Assembly: GCF_021012795.1 (NCBI RefSeq)
Contig: NZ_VFYU01000022.1
Location: 1-64,000, forward strand
From: Psychrobacter sp. I-STPA10
Lineage (GTDB): Bacteria; Pseudomonadota; Gammaproteobacteria; Pseudomonadales; Moraxellaceae
DNA length: 64,000 bases
Reading direction: 5' to 3'
Shown: in pieces, positions 1 to 9,942 of the stretch
How the letters are laid out: every line of letters starts with the position of its first letter
Position numbering within the stretch: position 1 is the stretch's first letter
Notes under the pieces: generated by a model
Seen by the model: the letters and a program-made list of their open reading frames with translations, nothing else
What the model was told of the DNA's origin: nothing
Databases searched by the model: none
Made by a program: the position numbers and the translations under genes

Positions 1-92
1 ATTGTCAGTGACTGTGACGTTGTTACCCGCTTTGACTTCTGTTTTCGCTGCTTTCGCTGCTGCGTTTAACTGACTGACATTTACTGCATCAC
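1..92. repeat. Direct repeat copy 1 inside adhesin trunk
   Basis: This 92-base stretch is identical, base for base by eye, to 538-629. The offset of 537 bases is exactly 179 codons, so the two copies encode the same peptide, ending in a DAVNVSQLN neck motif, in two successive trunk modules. It is cut by the window edge, so the true repeat may be longer and there may be more copies to the left. Confidence 0.9.
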
Positions 93-3000
93 CAGCATCT
101 TTACCACCTTTTAATCCAGTGATTTTGTCACCATTCATATCAATGCCATTACCATTTATGGTAGGACCATCGGTAACAGTAATACTGGTTAATCCGGTAA
201 GTACTGGATTTAGGGCAACTTGTACACCACCGCTATTAGCTGTCGTTTTGATATTACTATCACCAGTAAAGGCAACGTTATCTCCTAGCTTTTTAATACC
301 TGTAGTTGTACCACTATCTGCATTAAAGGTTAGACCTTTATTGTCAACGGCATCTTTAGCTGCTGCACCTTTTACAATGTCTGCTTTAGTGTTAGCACTA
401 AGGTCAACTGCGTAGTCTGTTGTGTCATTAGTCTCTGTACCTGCTGTGACTGTAACAGCATCTGATCCTTTTGATACTGTGCTCTTCTTAGCATTGACGG
501 TATATATCGTCGGATCAGTGTCTGCTTTGGTAGCAGTATTGTCAGTGACTGTGACGTTGTTACCCGCTTTGACTTCTGTTTTCGCTGCTTTCGCTGCTGC
601 GTTTAACTGACTGACATTTACTGCATCACTAGGTGCATCACCTGCTTTGACATTTTTGATAACGTTACCACCGTTATCCAATCCGGCATTGGTCAGACTG
701 ACTGTATTTGTACCACCTTTAATGGCCAGGCCACTGTCGTTCAGTGTGCTGTTACCTGTGGTCACACTGGTGAGTCCACTTAGGTTTTTAGCCAACTGAA
801 CCCTCAAGCCATCAGTGGTATTTCCACTGATACCGATGTTGTTTTCTGTCGCTACGTCTGTAGCGCCACCTTTGATATTCAATGTCTCGCTAAGTTTACG
901 CTCGACTTTAACTCCGTCATCTCCAACAAAGGTCAGTGGTGCATTTGCCACAGACTTAAGCTGTGCGACGTTTACTGCATCACTATCAGCAGAGCCAGCA
1001 GCGAGGTTGGTTATCTGACGAGTATTATTACTATCACCAAGCGAAACTGCTCCTAGCTCACCTTTTACAGTTGCCTTAATTTCATTATTGTATGAGCCTT
1101 CGACTCCATAAACTTGATTCTTAATAAAAGTAGCATCTTTATTGACGGATAGTGTAGATGGTGCACCATATGAAGAGGTAGTATCCAAATTAGCACGGTC
1201 TGCTACGCTATTTGCACCAAGGGCAACGCCATTGGCTACTTCAACCTTGCTAGATGCTCCAAGGGCTGTACCATTCTCTGCTTTATTGGTGACACTACTA
1301 TATGACCCTAGGGCTACGCCATTGTCTGCCTTTTGAGCGATACTGGCATTTCTACCATATGCACCACCACCTGCAGCCTCAACCTTCGAGGCATTACCCA
1401 AAGCAATACCACTGACCGATTTTTGAGTTACTTCTGCAGCTTCACCAAAAGCGAAGGCACCATCAGACAAAGCTTTAGAATCTGTACCAATTGCTACGGG
1501 CGTCCACGATAAGTTTTGAGCTACAGTTTCTCCATCATATTTGGCGAATGCTCTTTTACCAATCGCGATGCTACCTGTTTGCCTAGTATCTTTGCCATGT
1601 CCTGCACCTTTACCTGTAGCATTCGCACCCATACCAATGGCAATACCACCGCCAATGTTTGTTTCTGCACGTGCACCAACAGCTATACCACCACCGTTTT
1701 GCGGCGTCTCTGCATACGCTTTGTAACCAATAACCACATTGGGGTCTTTTTCTTGATTTTTTGTAGTGCCATCACCAACTTCATTTTTATGTGGTGCTTC
1801 ACTTTGTGCCCCTGCCCCAATGACAACATCACCTATACGACTAGCTTGATAAGTGCTAGCCGTATTATCATTACTATATTGAGGATCATTATATTTGGTA
1901 CCGTTGTTCGCTCCACGACCGATGACAATCGCATCTTCAGAATATGCTTTGGCATTTACACCCATTGCCATTGAGTGAGACCCATATGCACCTTTGTTAG
2001 TTGCATTCTGATCACCATCATTACCAAGAGCACCATAATTAGTCGAGGGGTTTACACTGTAATATTTAACCGTACTACCACGCAACTGTGCTACATTCAC
2101 CGCATCAGTATCTAATGAACCAGCAGCAACATTGGTGATTTGGCGGGTTTGGTCTTTATTACCAACCGAAAATTCTCCAAGATAACCACCCGTCGATTTT
2201 ACAGTTTCTTGTACTGCTTTTACTGCATCATCATTACCAAAAGCATAGACAGTGTTGTCTTTAATTGTAGTATCAGTTTCATAATTTATCTGGTCACTAC
2301 TGGTTTTGATTGTTGAACCAGTAAACAATTCACGCGTTGATTGCGATTGTGAGCCAAATGCCACCGAAGATTTTTGCTTGGCATAGGCATCCTTACCAAA
2401 AGCGATACTGTCATCAGCTTTGGCATAGGCTAATGTACCAAAAGCAATTGTGTTACTTCCTGTTTTCTCACCTATGCTTTTTATGCCTTTATTACGTTCG
2501 TCCGGCTTGTCTGACTCAAACTCAATATTTTCTACACCACCTGCTGTCGCAGTAAGACCCATAGCAATAGAATTATCGCCTAATGATTGCGCATGCGTAC
2601 CCCAAGCCTGCGAATTATGTCCTACTGCCATATTACGGCGATAATAATTTTCGCCCACTTTATCAGCTTCGCCATACGCACCAACACGTTCACCAGAGCT
2701 TACCCCAGAATCATATTGACTAAGCTTTGGTGCTGAATATTTATCCTCAACCTCTGGCTGTACAGTACCAAACCTCTCATAGTATTCTTTAAATAACCCA
2801 CCAGAACGGTTACCACCATTGGACATAGATGCATAACCAAAAGCAAGGGAGTCATTACCCAATGCTGTAGATTGTGCACCCTGAGCAGTAGCACGCAAGC
2901 CAAGTGCAACTGATTCACTAGTATACGCCGAAGCCTTCTGTCCTATAGCTGTTGCCTTCTCTATAGCATCTACTTTATCATCTTTATAGTTGTTATCCGC

Positions 3001-4431
3001 TGCAAATGCGCTACGTCCAACAACAGTATTATTTGGACCTTTAGATAAGGCACTACTACCTATCGCTATACTATATTCTCCACTATCAGAACTATATAGA
3101 GTTTGACCTGATTCTGCTTTAGCATTAGTCCCTATTGCAATAGACTCCGTTTTTTTCGCTTGTGCAAATCTGCCTACTGCTATTGCATATTGTCCTGTTG
3201 CACCAGCAGCTTTATCAAAGCGTCCACGATTACTGTTTGTATTATTTGCATTATTTGTATCACTACCTCCTGTTGCATTACTACCATCGTTAACATGAAC
3301 AAAGCCTGTAATATCTGCAACTGAACGCAACTGCGCCACGTTCACCGCATCGGTATCTGCCGAGCCAGCAGCAAGCCCTGTTAATTGACGAGTCTTAATA
3401 TTATTACTATCAGTCGTATCACCAATAGATACAGCACCCCAGTTACCTTTGACTGTACCTGCAACTTTACCATCAGCATCTGATAGTGCATAAACTTGAT
3501 TTTTACTTAGATCTAGATTAGAAGCATTATTGGTAGTAATTGGCTCACTAGTAGTATCAAAACCAGCACGATCCGCCACTGACTGCGAGCCAATAGCAAT
3601 TGAACTAACCACTGTTGCTTTAGCATTAGCACCTACAACCGATGAACGCTCCGCTTGCGCCCAGCTATTAGCACCCAGTGCTAATGCTTTTTCACCTTCA
3701 TAAGCAGTATCTATTAAACTTGAACTTATTCCACTATTTTCTTTTACCTTACCAGCTGTTGCACCATTACCAAACGCAAGACTGTCTTTGGTGAGAGCTT
3801 GGGTTCGCGAACCAACAGCAGTGGAGCCTGTGCCTAATGAAGCCGTTTTTCTATAAGTCCCATCACCAATATTACCATCAAAGTATCCATACTTTAATCT
3901 ATCTGCTTTAGCTTGTGTACCACCAGCATCATCAGAGCCAAAAGCGACTGAGCCACGACCAGCGGCAATAGTGTCATTACCGATTGCTGTTGCATTTGTC
4001 CCAGAAGCTTCAACTCTAGATCCAAAGGAGACGGACTGGATTCCTGTTGATTGAGCTAACACACCTACTGCCACGGCACCGTTTTTATTGGCTGTTGGAG
4101 CTTTATTTGCTTTTGTATCTGGTCCACACACAAAACTTTTAGTAACTGCTTCAGTACTACCTGAAACTTGATAATATTTACACGTAGTATCAGTATCAGT
4201 ATTAATCGTATTGGTAGCAGGAGAATTCAAATCTTCAGCCATCGCCTGCCCACTCATTCCCAAACACACCAGTATGGCAGAAGACAAGCTGGTTAACTTT
4301 AATATTGCACCACTTACTTTGGTAGTGCCTCTAGCATAACTACCACCTTTGCCTTGCGAGCGAGCATACTCAGCGACAGCCACAAATGTACCAGTGGCTT
4401 TACAAAAAATGACTTTATAGATATGGTTCAT
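1..4431 (-). CDS. Trimeric autotransporter adhesin (YadA/UspA-like), 3' end outside window
   Basis: Surface adhesin of the type V secretion class, expected to be exported and to trimerise in the outer membrane. The minus frame is open from the ATG at 4431 to base 1 (1,477 codons); the C-terminal YadA anchor is not in the window. The start is set by AAGGTAG about 9 bases upstream. Residues 1-24 (MNHIYKVIF...) are a classic ESPR, followed by a hydrophobic signal segment with likely cleavage after AMA at residue 65. Head-type repeats (AVAVG, SVAFGS, ATAIGND patterns) alternate with neck motifs of the form AAGSADTDAVNVAQL near residues 360, 775, 1150, 1268 and 1447. Trunk modules after residue 1150 are repetitive. 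Function as an adhesin is inferred from family; the ligand cannot be told. Confidence 0.93.
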   Translation of the reverse strand, partial: MNHIYKVIFCKATGTFVAVAEYARSQGKGGSYARGTTKVSGAILKLTSLSSAILVCLGMSGQAMAEDLNSPATNTINTDTDTTCKYYQVSGSTEAVTKSFVCGPDTKANKAPTANKNGAVAVGVLAQSTGIQSVSFGSRVEASGTNATAIGNDTIAAGRGSVAFGSDDAGGTQAKADRLKYGYFDGNIGDGTYRKTASLGTGSTAVGSRTQALTKDSLAFGNGATAGKVKENSGISSSLIDTAYEGEKALALGANSWAQAERSSVVGANAKATVVSSIAIGSQSVADRAGFDTTSEPITTNNASNLDLSKNQVYALSDADGKVAGTVKGNWGAVSIGDTTDSNNIKTRQLTGLAAGSADTDAVNVAQLRSVADITGFVHVNDGSNATGGSDTNNANNTNSNRGRFDKAAGATGQYAIAVGRFAQAKKTESIAIGTNAKAESGQTLYSSDSGEYSIAIGSSALSKGPNNTVVGRSAFAADNNYKDDKVDAIEKATAIGQKASAYTSESVALGLRATAQGAQSTALGNDSLAFGYASMSNGGNRSGGLFKEYYERFGTVQPEVEDKYSAPKLSQYDSGVSSGERVGAYGEADKVGENYYRRNMAVGHNSQAWGTHAQSLGDNSIAMGLTATAGGVENIEFESDKPDERNKGIKSIGEKTGSNTIAFGTLAYAKADDSIAFGKDAYAKQKSSVAFGSQSQSTRELFTGSTIKTSSDQINYETDTTIKDNTVYAFGNDDAVKAVQETVKSTGGYLGEFSVGNKDQTRQITNVAAGSLDTDAVNVAQLRGSTVKYYSVNPSTNYGALGNDGDQNATNKGAYGSHSMAMGVNAKAYSEDAIVIGRGANNGTKYNDPQYSNDNTASTYQASRIGDVVIGAGAQSEAPHKNEVGDGTTKNQEKDPNVVIGYKAYAETPQNGGGIAVGARAETNIGGGIAIGMGANATGKGAGHGKDTRQTGSIAIGKRAFAKYDGETVAQNLSWTPVAIGTDSKALSDGAFAFGEAAEVTQKSVSGIALGNASKVEAAGGGAYGRNASIAQKADNGVALGSYSSVTNKAENGTALGASSKVEVANGVALGANSVADRANLDTTSSYGAPSTLSVNKDATFIKNQVYGVEGSYNNEIKATVKGELGAVSLGDSNNTRQITNLAAGSADSDAVNVAQLKSVANAPLTFVGDDGVKVERKLSETLNIKGGATDVATENNIGISGNTTDGLRVQLAKNLSGLTSVTTGNSTLNDSGLAIKGGTNTVSLTNAGLDNGGNVIKNVKAGDAPSDAVNVSQLNAAAKAAKTEVKAGNNVTVTDNTATKADTDPTIYTVNAKKSTVSKGSDAVTVTAGTETNDTTDYAVDLSANTKADIVKGAAAKDAVDNKGLTFNADSGTTTGIKKLGDNVAFTGDSNIKTTANSGGVQVALNPVLTGLTSITVTDGPTINGNGIDMNGDKITGLKGGKDAGDAVNVSQLNAAAKAAKTEVKAGNNVTVTDN
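538..629. repeat. Direct repeat copy 2 inside adhesin trunk
   Basis: Identical to 1-92. It covers the neck motif at 601-627 and the stretch after it in the protein. In-frame identical repeats like this allow gain or loss of a 179-residue trunk module by recombination. Confidence 0.9.
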
Positions 4432-4856
4432 GATACTACCTTGTAAAAGAAAAAATAAAGAATTGTTGGTTAGAAGATACTACATCTGCCACACTTTTTA
4501 TTGAAAAATTACCCTAAAGTGAGAAACAGTAGTTATAAATGGCAAAAATAATGGTTGGAAAGAGAATTTTAACTGATAAATTTTATATTTGAGATTCAAC
4601 TATAAAAAAACTTTACTAAATTATATAAGATAAATAACATTTTTTTGAATTCTCTCCTTATATACCTCATCGCTATTATATATACATAGCTTAGCCATAA
4701 GTAATTTTTTTTTCAAATATTTTTTCAAACATCGCTTATGAAATATATTAATAACGCCACTAATTTGCACAACAGTTTACACTTGTATTTAAACGTAGTA
4801 TATTTAAATACTCATCATTATATACAATATAATACACTTAAAAGGAAGAATCTCTT
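4432..4856. other. AT-rich intergenic region between adhesin and small ORF
   Basis: 425 bases, very AT-rich with several T runs. It is divergent: the adhesin reads left and the 49-aa ORF reads right. The only element I can support is the rightward promoter at 4776-4804. No clear promoter for the adhesin was recognised. Confidence 0.6.
4776..4804 (+). promoter_or_regulatory. Candidate sigma-70 promoter for 49-aa ORF
   Basis: TTTACA at 4776-4781, a 17-base spacer, then TATATT at 4799-4804, about 50 bases before the ATG at 4857. Found by consensus match only. Confidence 0.5.
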
Positions 4857-5006
4857 ATGACAAATTCGACTGATCCTACTACCAAAATGACACCTAGAGA
4901 CATCAATCAAGACCATTTAGAAACAAACGAGCAACAACGCACCGATGATTCGGCTCTTGAGATGATGAAGGGTATGCACGATCATGAAGATCATGAGGAA
5001 GACTAA
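4857..5006 (+). CDS. Small acidic hypothetical protein, 49 aa
   Basis: I do not recognise a family. The ORF starts at ATG 4857 behind a good ribosome binding site (AAAGGAAG, about 8 bases away). It ends at TAA 5004-5006 and is followed by a strong hairpin terminator. The protein is hydrophilic and acidic, with no membrane segment or signal peptide. The last ten residues are a His/Asp/Glu cluster (HDHEDHEED) that could bind a metal ion, but that is speculation. Promoter, RBS and terminator all fit a free-standing small gene. Confidence 0.6.
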   Translation: MTNSTDPTTKMTPRDINQDHLETNEQQRTDDSALEMMKGMHDHEDHEED

Positions 5007-5057
5007 CACCAATTAGCTGATCTGAGTAATAAAGATTGATCCGTTTAAACGCAAACT

Positions 5058-5106
5058 CAAAAAAAAAGGTGTCTGACTATGAATAAGATAATCAGACACC
5101 TTTTTT
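5058..5106. terminator. Bidirectional terminator between 49-aa ORF and fabI
   Basis: Stem GGTGTCTGA / TCAGACACC with a run of A on the left and of T on the right, so it works for both converging genes. Confidence 0.85.
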
Positions 5107-5152
5107 AGTAGGTAACTTTTGATTTATAACATATTGTTATGACATATATTAT

Positions 5153-5962
5153 TTATTCTTCTTCTTGATTTGCCAACATGATTTGCTCGCTCATGCCCAC
5201 GATATTAAATCCCGCATCAACAAATAAAATCTCTCCTGTAATCCCTGATGCCCAAGGTGATAATAAGAACAATGCTGCATTACCCACTTCATTTTGGGTA
5301 ATATTGCGCTGTAGTGGGGCAATTTTTTCATTCATATCCAACATTTTACGAAATGACTGAATACCACTAGCAGCAAGGGTACGTATGGGTCCTGCTGATA
5401 TAGCATTGACTCTGATACCCTCACCACCCAATGATGACGCCAAATAGCGTACACTGGCTTCTAAACTCGCTTTTGCCATCCCCATTACATTATAGTTTGG
5501 TAAGACAGAAATACTGCCTTCATAGGTCAATGTCAGTAATGAGCCATGACGCTTGGCAAGTAAGCTGCGAGAGGCTTTGGCAAGTGCCACAAAGCTATAA
5601 GCTGATATGTCATGTGCAATTTGGCTGCCCTCCCGTGTGGTAACCTCAGTAAAATCACCATTGAGCTGATCCATCGGTGCAAAACCAATGGCATGTACCA
5701 CACCATCAATACCATCACCCCAATGCGCATTCACCGCATCAAAGCAAGCGGTTATCGATGCATCGGATGCCACATCACATTCTAATACCAGCTCTGCACC
5801 AAACTCCTCAGCGGCTTTATCGACACGTTTTTTTATCTTGTCATTGGGGTAAGTTAAAATCAAAGAAGCCCCTTCACGGTGTAATGCCTCTGCAATTGCC
5901 CATGCAATAGATAGTTTACTGGCAATACCAGTCACCACAAAACGTTGACCTTGTAATAGCAT
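5153..5962 (-). CDS. fabI: Enoyl-[acyl-carrier-protein] reductase FabI
   Basis: NADH-dependent reduction of trans-2-enoyl-ACP, the last step of each fatty acid elongation cycle; cytosolic and the target of triclosan. The 269 aa length is close to the usual 260. The N-terminal Rossmann stretch ([15 protein letters not shown]) is the FabI type. Active-site Tyr146, Tyr156 and Lys163 are present in [18 protein letters not shown], with the same numbering as E. coli. The conserved [15 protein letters not shown] stretch follows. Transcribed alone, towards the terminator at 5058-5106. The start has AGGAC about 8 bases upstream. Confidence 0.97.
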   Translation of the reverse strand: MLLQGQRFVVTGIASKLSIAWAIAEALHREGASLILTYPNDKIKKRVDKAAEEFGAELVLECDVASDASITACFDAVNAHWGDGIDGVVHAIGFAPMDQLNGDFTEVTTREGSQIAHDISAYSFVALAKASRSLLAKRHGSLLTLTYEGSISVLPNYNVMGMAKASLEASVRYLASSLGGEGIRVNAISAGPIRTLAASGIQSFRKMLDMNEKIAPLQRNITQNEVGNAALFLLSPWASGITGEILFVDAGFNIVGMSEQIMLANQEEE

Positions 5963-6465
5963 GTTTTTTTGTCCTAATAAATGAATTGTTGGCAGTTCTA
6001 TATTAAAGGTAATAATGATTACCCTTTTTTATGATTAAAATAATAACTAAAAATAGAAATTACTATAATATAAATAGGCTGTGTTACTGTTTAATATATA
6101 AATATAATTGTCTAATACCACGATTTAATTAAACAATAAATGAATTAATGTCATTAACAATAATGATTGGTTTTGATTTTAGTTTACAACTGTAGCCTTG
6201 GTCAAGCTCTGTTAGTTTTTATTAGTAGCTATGACTGCGCAAACCTCACGAAAACCGATAAAACATCTGCGTTCCATCCTGAGTAAATTTGTTGCTAATT
6301 TTAGATTCATTCAGCAAAATTTTATTTTTTCACCCTCTTCAGCATACCAGCTTGTTAGCAACTGCTATTTTTTGCAGGATCATGGTGACTTTTTACGAAA
6401 AATCCTTTACAAATTCTCTTTTACGGTTAAGCTATAGCCACGTTTTCACTACTGTAATAGAGATC
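5963..6465. other. Intergenic region between fabI and folE, with a palindrome
   Basis: 503 bases, AT-rich, between divergent genes. It contains the perfect 6+4+6 palindrome GGTAATAATGATTACC at 6008-6023, 46 bases upstream of the fabI start, followed on the plus strand by a T run. No convincing ORF; the open frames here that run into folE lack a ribosome binding site. Confidence 0.6.
6008..6023. promoter_or_regulatory. Palindrome upstream of fabI, possible operator
   Basis: GGTAAT-AATG-ATTACC is a perfect inverted repeat close to the fabI start. It could be a regulator site. A plus-strand terminator is less likely because no plus-strand gene precedes it within reach. The regulator is unknown. 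Confidence 0.35.
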
Positions 6466-7044
6466 ATGTCTGAACAATCCTACCCCAATGAAGCTGTATA
6501 TCAACAATTGATTGCCTCTACTGGCGAAGACTTAAACCGTGCTGGGCTAGTTGATACGCCCATAAGGGCTGCCAAAGCCTTTACACACCTGACCCAAGGC
6601 TATCAGCAAAGCTTAGAAGAAGTCACCAATAAAGCGGTGTTTCCGACGACCAACCAAGAAATGGTATTGGTACAAAACATTGAGTTTTATTCATTGTGTG
6701 AGCACCATCTACTGCCCTTTCATGGAGTTGCCCATGTTGGTTATCTGCCTGATGGTCAAGTCATCGGCTTATCCAAAGTTGCCCGTATCATTGATATGTA
6801 TGCCAGACGCTTACAAATACAAGAGAACCTATCACAGCAGGTTGCTGATGCCATCATGCAAGTGACGAACTGCCGTGGGGTTGCGGTGGTGATGGATGCC
6901 TCGCACATGTGTATGATGATGCGTGGCGTCAACAAACAGCAGTCCACTACTCGTACTACCGCTATGACAGGTGAATTTGCTAGCAATCAGCAAGCCCGTG
7001 CTGAATTTTTGGCAGCAGTACCAAAACGTCAACCTGCGTTTTAA
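6466..7044 (+). CDS. folE: GTP cyclohydrolase I
   Basis: Converts GTP to 7,8-dihydroneopterin triphosphate, the first step of tetrahydrofolate synthesis. The protein is 192 aa when started at [11 protein letters not shown] (ATG 6466), a normal length for bacterial FolE. An upstream in-frame start at 6289 would add 59 residues unlike the family, so it was rejected. Zinc and active-site signatures are visible: [16 protein letters not shown] carries the first Cys and His, and the second Cys is in SHMCMMMRG. The conserved substrate-site stretch is GLSKVARI. It is the Zn-dependent FolE-I type, not FolE2. The ribosome binding site is weak (GAGAT). Confidence 0.95.
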   Translation: MSEQSYPNEAVYQQLIASTGEDLNRAGLVDTPIRAAKAFTHLTQGYQQSLEEVTNKAVFPTTNQEMVLVQNIEFYSLCEHHLLPFHGVAHVGYLPDGQVIGLSKVARIIDMYARRLQIQENLSQQVADAIMQVTNCRGVAVVMDASHMCMMMRGVNKQQSTTRTTAMTGEFASNQQARAEFLAAVPKRQPAF

Positions 7045-7076
7045 TCACCGTTATTTAGCCATATACGCCATATATT

Positions 7077-8834
7077 TTATGTCATGCTGGCTTGCACCAA
7101 TCGCTGCGTGTATTCATGCTGCGGTTGGTTGAATATTTGTTGACTATTGCCCATCTCAACACAGCGACCTTGTTTCAATACCATAATATGCTGGCACAAT
7201 GCCTTGACTACTTTGAGATCATGACTGATAAACAAGTAGCTAATACCAAATTTGGCTTGAATGTCTCGCAATAGCTCAACCACTGCCACTTGGGTGGTAC
7301 TGTCTAGTGCTGAGGTTGGCTCATCTAATATCATTAATTTTGGGCGCATCACCAATGCCCGAGCCAAAGCAACTCGCTGTCGCTGTCCGCCTGATAATTC
7401 ATGTGGATATCGCTGTATAAAGCTACTGGGTAGATGTACGGTTGCTAACGCATCTTGTACTGCTTGCAATCGCTTAGACTTATCCACACCTTGTACCAAT
7501 AGCCCTTCTTCAATAATCTGTAGTACATTAAATCTGGGGTTAAGACTGGCAAACGGGTCTTGAAACACCATTTGTACTTGGCTACGAAAATCTCGTAATT
7601 TATTTTTGCTTAGGCTATTTATATTAGTATGGGCAATTTCAATCTCACCTGTTACCTTAGCATGATGACTCAGTAATCGACTGATTGCCAAGGCAGCAGT
7701 TGTCTTACCAGAGCCTGACTCACCAACAATACCTAGGGCTTGTCCTTGTGGCAGATGAATGTCGATATGTTGCAGGGCATCAAACCACTTATTTACTTGC
7801 CCAAACCACCCTTTTTGTAGCGCAAACTTGACTGACATCTGCTGCACATCTAATACATTTAATACATTGGTATCTGCTGTACTGTTATGCATATTGAGTG
7901 GCTCACCAAAATCCTGCTGCATCAACTGCCGAGTATAGTCAGCCTTTGGCGCATGAAAAATTGCCTCAGTTGTACCCTGCTCGACTACCTGACCTTGGCG
8001 CATAACAATAATATGGTCACTATAACGACGTACTAGGTTGAGATCATGACTAATCAGCAGCATCGCCATATCACGCTGCTGCTTAAGGCGATCTAAAAGC
8101 CTTAATACTTCATGCTGCAATGTCACATCGAGCGCAGTCGTTGGTTCATCTGCTATCAGCACATCAGGGTCTTGCGCCAATGCCATGGCAATCATTACAC
8201 GCTGCCGTTGTCCGCCCGACAGTTCGTGTGGATAACGATGCAACTTACCAAGTGGATCTTGAATATTAACATCTTCAAGTAATGCAATGCTGCGGGCTAA
8301 ACGCTGTTTTTTACTCACGCCTGCCAAACGCAAGCTCTCATCTAACTGCTTACCAACCTTATGCAGAGGATTGAGCGCGGTCATCGGCTCTTGAAAAATC
8401 AGCCCTATACGGCTGCCACGCACTTGCTGCAACAGCTTCTCACGTTGCTTTGCTTTCAGTGGTTTAGGCGTATGCAGCGGTTGGATAAATTCCCTATTAT
8501 TATCATTGGTGTCATCAGTTAGGTTATCCATGTTATCCATGTTGTCTAGGTTATCTAGATTATGTGCCGCTTGGCTAATTTGAGTCATGGGCAGCTCACC
8601 AAACTCTGCCAGTTGTGCTTGTCCATAAACGCTTAGGCTATCTGGCAGCAATCCCAACAATGCCATACAAGAAAGTGATTTACCAGAGCCTGACTCCCCC
8701 ACAATGGCTAAGGTCTCCCCTTTATTTAACTCATAGGATAAACCATCTACCAAAGTTTGTCGGTTGTTCTTACCAGCACTGTGCTGCGTACTATAAATAC
8801 TCAAGTTTTGTAGCGATAAAATGGGAGTGGTCAT
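7077..8834 (-). CDS. ABC transporter with two fused ATPase domains (YejF-like, peptide/microcin C type)
   Basis: Provides ATP hydrolysis for an oligopeptide-type importer. Two complete nucleotide-binding domains lie in one 585-aa chain. Each has a Walker A (GESGSGKS near residue 45, GESGSGKT near 376), an LSGGQRQR signature and a Walker B ([16 protein letters not shown]). This layout is that of YejF and related peptide transporter subunits. No permease or binding-protein gene is next to it here, so the partner must be encoded elsewhere. Between Walker A and the Q-loop of the first domain there is an unusual Asn/Asp-rich insert encoded by a 9-base tandem repeat (about 8519-8563). No clear ribosome binding site is seen. 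Confidence 0.9.
   Translation of the reverse strand: MTTPILSLQNLSIYSTQHSAGKNNRQTLVDGLSYELNKGETLAIVGESGSGKSLSCMALLGLLPDSLSVYGQAQLAEFGELPMTQISQAAHNLDNLDNMDNMDNLTDDTNDNNREFIQPLHTPKPLKAKQREKLLQQVRGSRIGLIFQEPMTALNPLHKVGKQLDESLRLAGVSKKQRLARSIALLEDVNIQDPLGKLHRYPHELSGGQRQRVMIAMALAQDPDVLIADEPTTALDVTLQHEVLRLLDRLKQQRDMAMLLISHDLNLVRRYSDHIIVMRQGQVVEQGTTEAIFHAPKADYTRQLMQQDFGEPLNMHNSTADTNVLNVLDVQQMSVKFALQKGWFGQVNKWFDALQHIDIHLPQGQALGIVGESGSGKTTAALAISRLLSHHAKVTGEIEIAHTNINSLSKNKLRDFRSQVQMVFQDPFASLNPRFNVLQIIEEGLLVQGVDKSKRLQAVQDALATVHLPSSFIQRYPHELSGGQRQRVALARALVMRPKLMILDEPTSALDSTTQVAVVELLRDIQAKFGISYLFISHDLKVVKALCQHIMVLKQGRCVEMGNSQQIFNQPQHEYTQRLVQASMT
8519..8563. repeat. Degenerate 9-base tandem repeat inside ABC ATPase gene
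   Basis: About five units of the type TTATCCATG/TTGTCTAGG encode an Asn-Leu/Met-Asp repeat in the first ATPase domain. A whole-codon unit keeps the frame when copies change. Confidence 0.75.
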
Positions 8835-8888
8835 AGACTAAGACTTGTATGGATAATAAAAATTAAGCAGGGCGTTATAAAAAATAGG

Positions 8889-9911
8889 CTATGGTTCATT
8901 TTCATGTGCCGATAAAAACTCATCAACAACTCGAAACTGCCCTGCGGTACTCTCCTGAGTATACATGGCTTGGCGAAACGCATTAGAGTTAGGAATACCC
9001 GTGGTGTACCATGCAATGTGCTTACGGGCAATACGACAACCAGAATATTCACCATAAAAAGCATATAACTGTTGTAGATGGTTTAACACAATCTGCTTAA
9101 TTTCGCTGATACTGGGGGCAGGTAATTGCTCCCCTGTATGCAGATAATGCTGAATATCACGAAATATCCACGGCTGACCCTGCGCGGCACGTCCAATCAT
9201 CACCCCATCACAGCCTGTCTGCTCATACACTGCCATTGCCTTTTGGGCGCTATCAATATCCCCATTGGCAATCACAGGTATGCTTAGGCTATTTTTAACG
9301 GCTTTAATCAGCTCATAACGAGCAACACCGCCATATTTTTGCTCACGTGTACGCCCATGAATGGCAATCGCCGCCACGCCAGCTTGCTCAGCTTTTTGCG
9401 CAATGCGTAAGATATTTTCTTCACCATCAGCATAACCGAGTCTGGTTTTTAGGGTGACTGGCACATCGACAGCATTCACTGCGGCATCAAGCAGGCGCAC
9501 CACCAGATCTTCATCTTTGAGCAACGCTGAGCCTGCCAGCTTACGGCAGACTTTTTTGACGGGGCAGCCCATATTAATATCAATGATTTGCGCGCCATTA
9601 TCTACCTGAAAACGGGCTGCCTCGGCTAATTTATCTGGCTCTGCTCCTGCAATCTGAGCAGAAATTGGCGCAATTTCACCCTCAAAATTAGCCCGATACA
9701 ACGACTTGCGACTGGCATAAAGTGCGGTATCGGCGATGATCATCTCACTAACTGCATGCCCTGCACCAAACGACTTACACAAGCGTCGAAATGGGTTATC
9801 TGTTACCCCTGCCATGGGCGCAACCATCAAGCGATTGTCAATGGTAAGACCAGCGATAGTTAGCGGTGCTAATAAAGGGTGGGCAAAGCTTTTATCATTC
9901 ATATCTATCAT
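8889..9911 (-). CDS. dusB: tRNA-dihydrouridine synthase B
   Basis: FMN enzyme that reduces a uridine in the D-loop of tRNAs. At 340 aa it is slightly longer than E. coli DusB (321). The TIM barrel starts with APMAGVTDNPFRRL, the Dus signature. The catalytic Cys is in NMGCPVKKVCRK near residue 122, followed by LKTRLGYADG and the phosphate-binding GDIDS and DGVMIGRAAQGQPWIF stretches that mark the DusB subgroup. In many gammaproteobacteria dusB is followed by fis; no fis is present here. The start could be ATG 9911 or 9902; neither has a good ribosome binding site. The gene ends 55 bases before the ABC gene start and may be co-transcribed with it. Confidence 0.95.
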   Translation of the reverse strand: MIDMNDKSFAHPLLAPLTIAGLTIDNRLMVAPMAGVTDNPFRRLCKSFGAGHAVSEMIIADTALYASRKSLYRANFEGEIAPISAQIAGAEPDKLAEAARFQVDNGAQIIDINMGCPVKKVCRKLAGSALLKDEDLVVRLLDAAVNAVDVPVTLKTRLGYADGEENILRIAQKAEQAGVAAIAIHGRTREQKYGGVARYELIKAVKNSLSIPVIANGDIDSAQKAMAVYEQTGCDGVMIGRAAQGQPWIFRDIQHYLHTGEQLPAPSISEIKQIVLNHLQQLYAFYGEYSGCRIARKHIAWYTTGIPNSNAFRQAMYTQESTAGQFRVVDEFLSAHENEP

Positions 9912-9942
9912 ATATATACAGTATCACTTCAGCCAATCGCTT

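Noticed and set aside
119-1974. Several plus-strand open frames over the adhesin
   Set aside because: They are shadows of the repetitive minus-strand adhesin frame, with no ribosome binding site and low-complexity products.
6231-6465. Upstream ORFs and an N-terminal extension of folE
   Set aside because: The added residues do not resemble FolE, and no ribosome binding site precedes them; MSEQSYPN at 6466 gives a family-like length.
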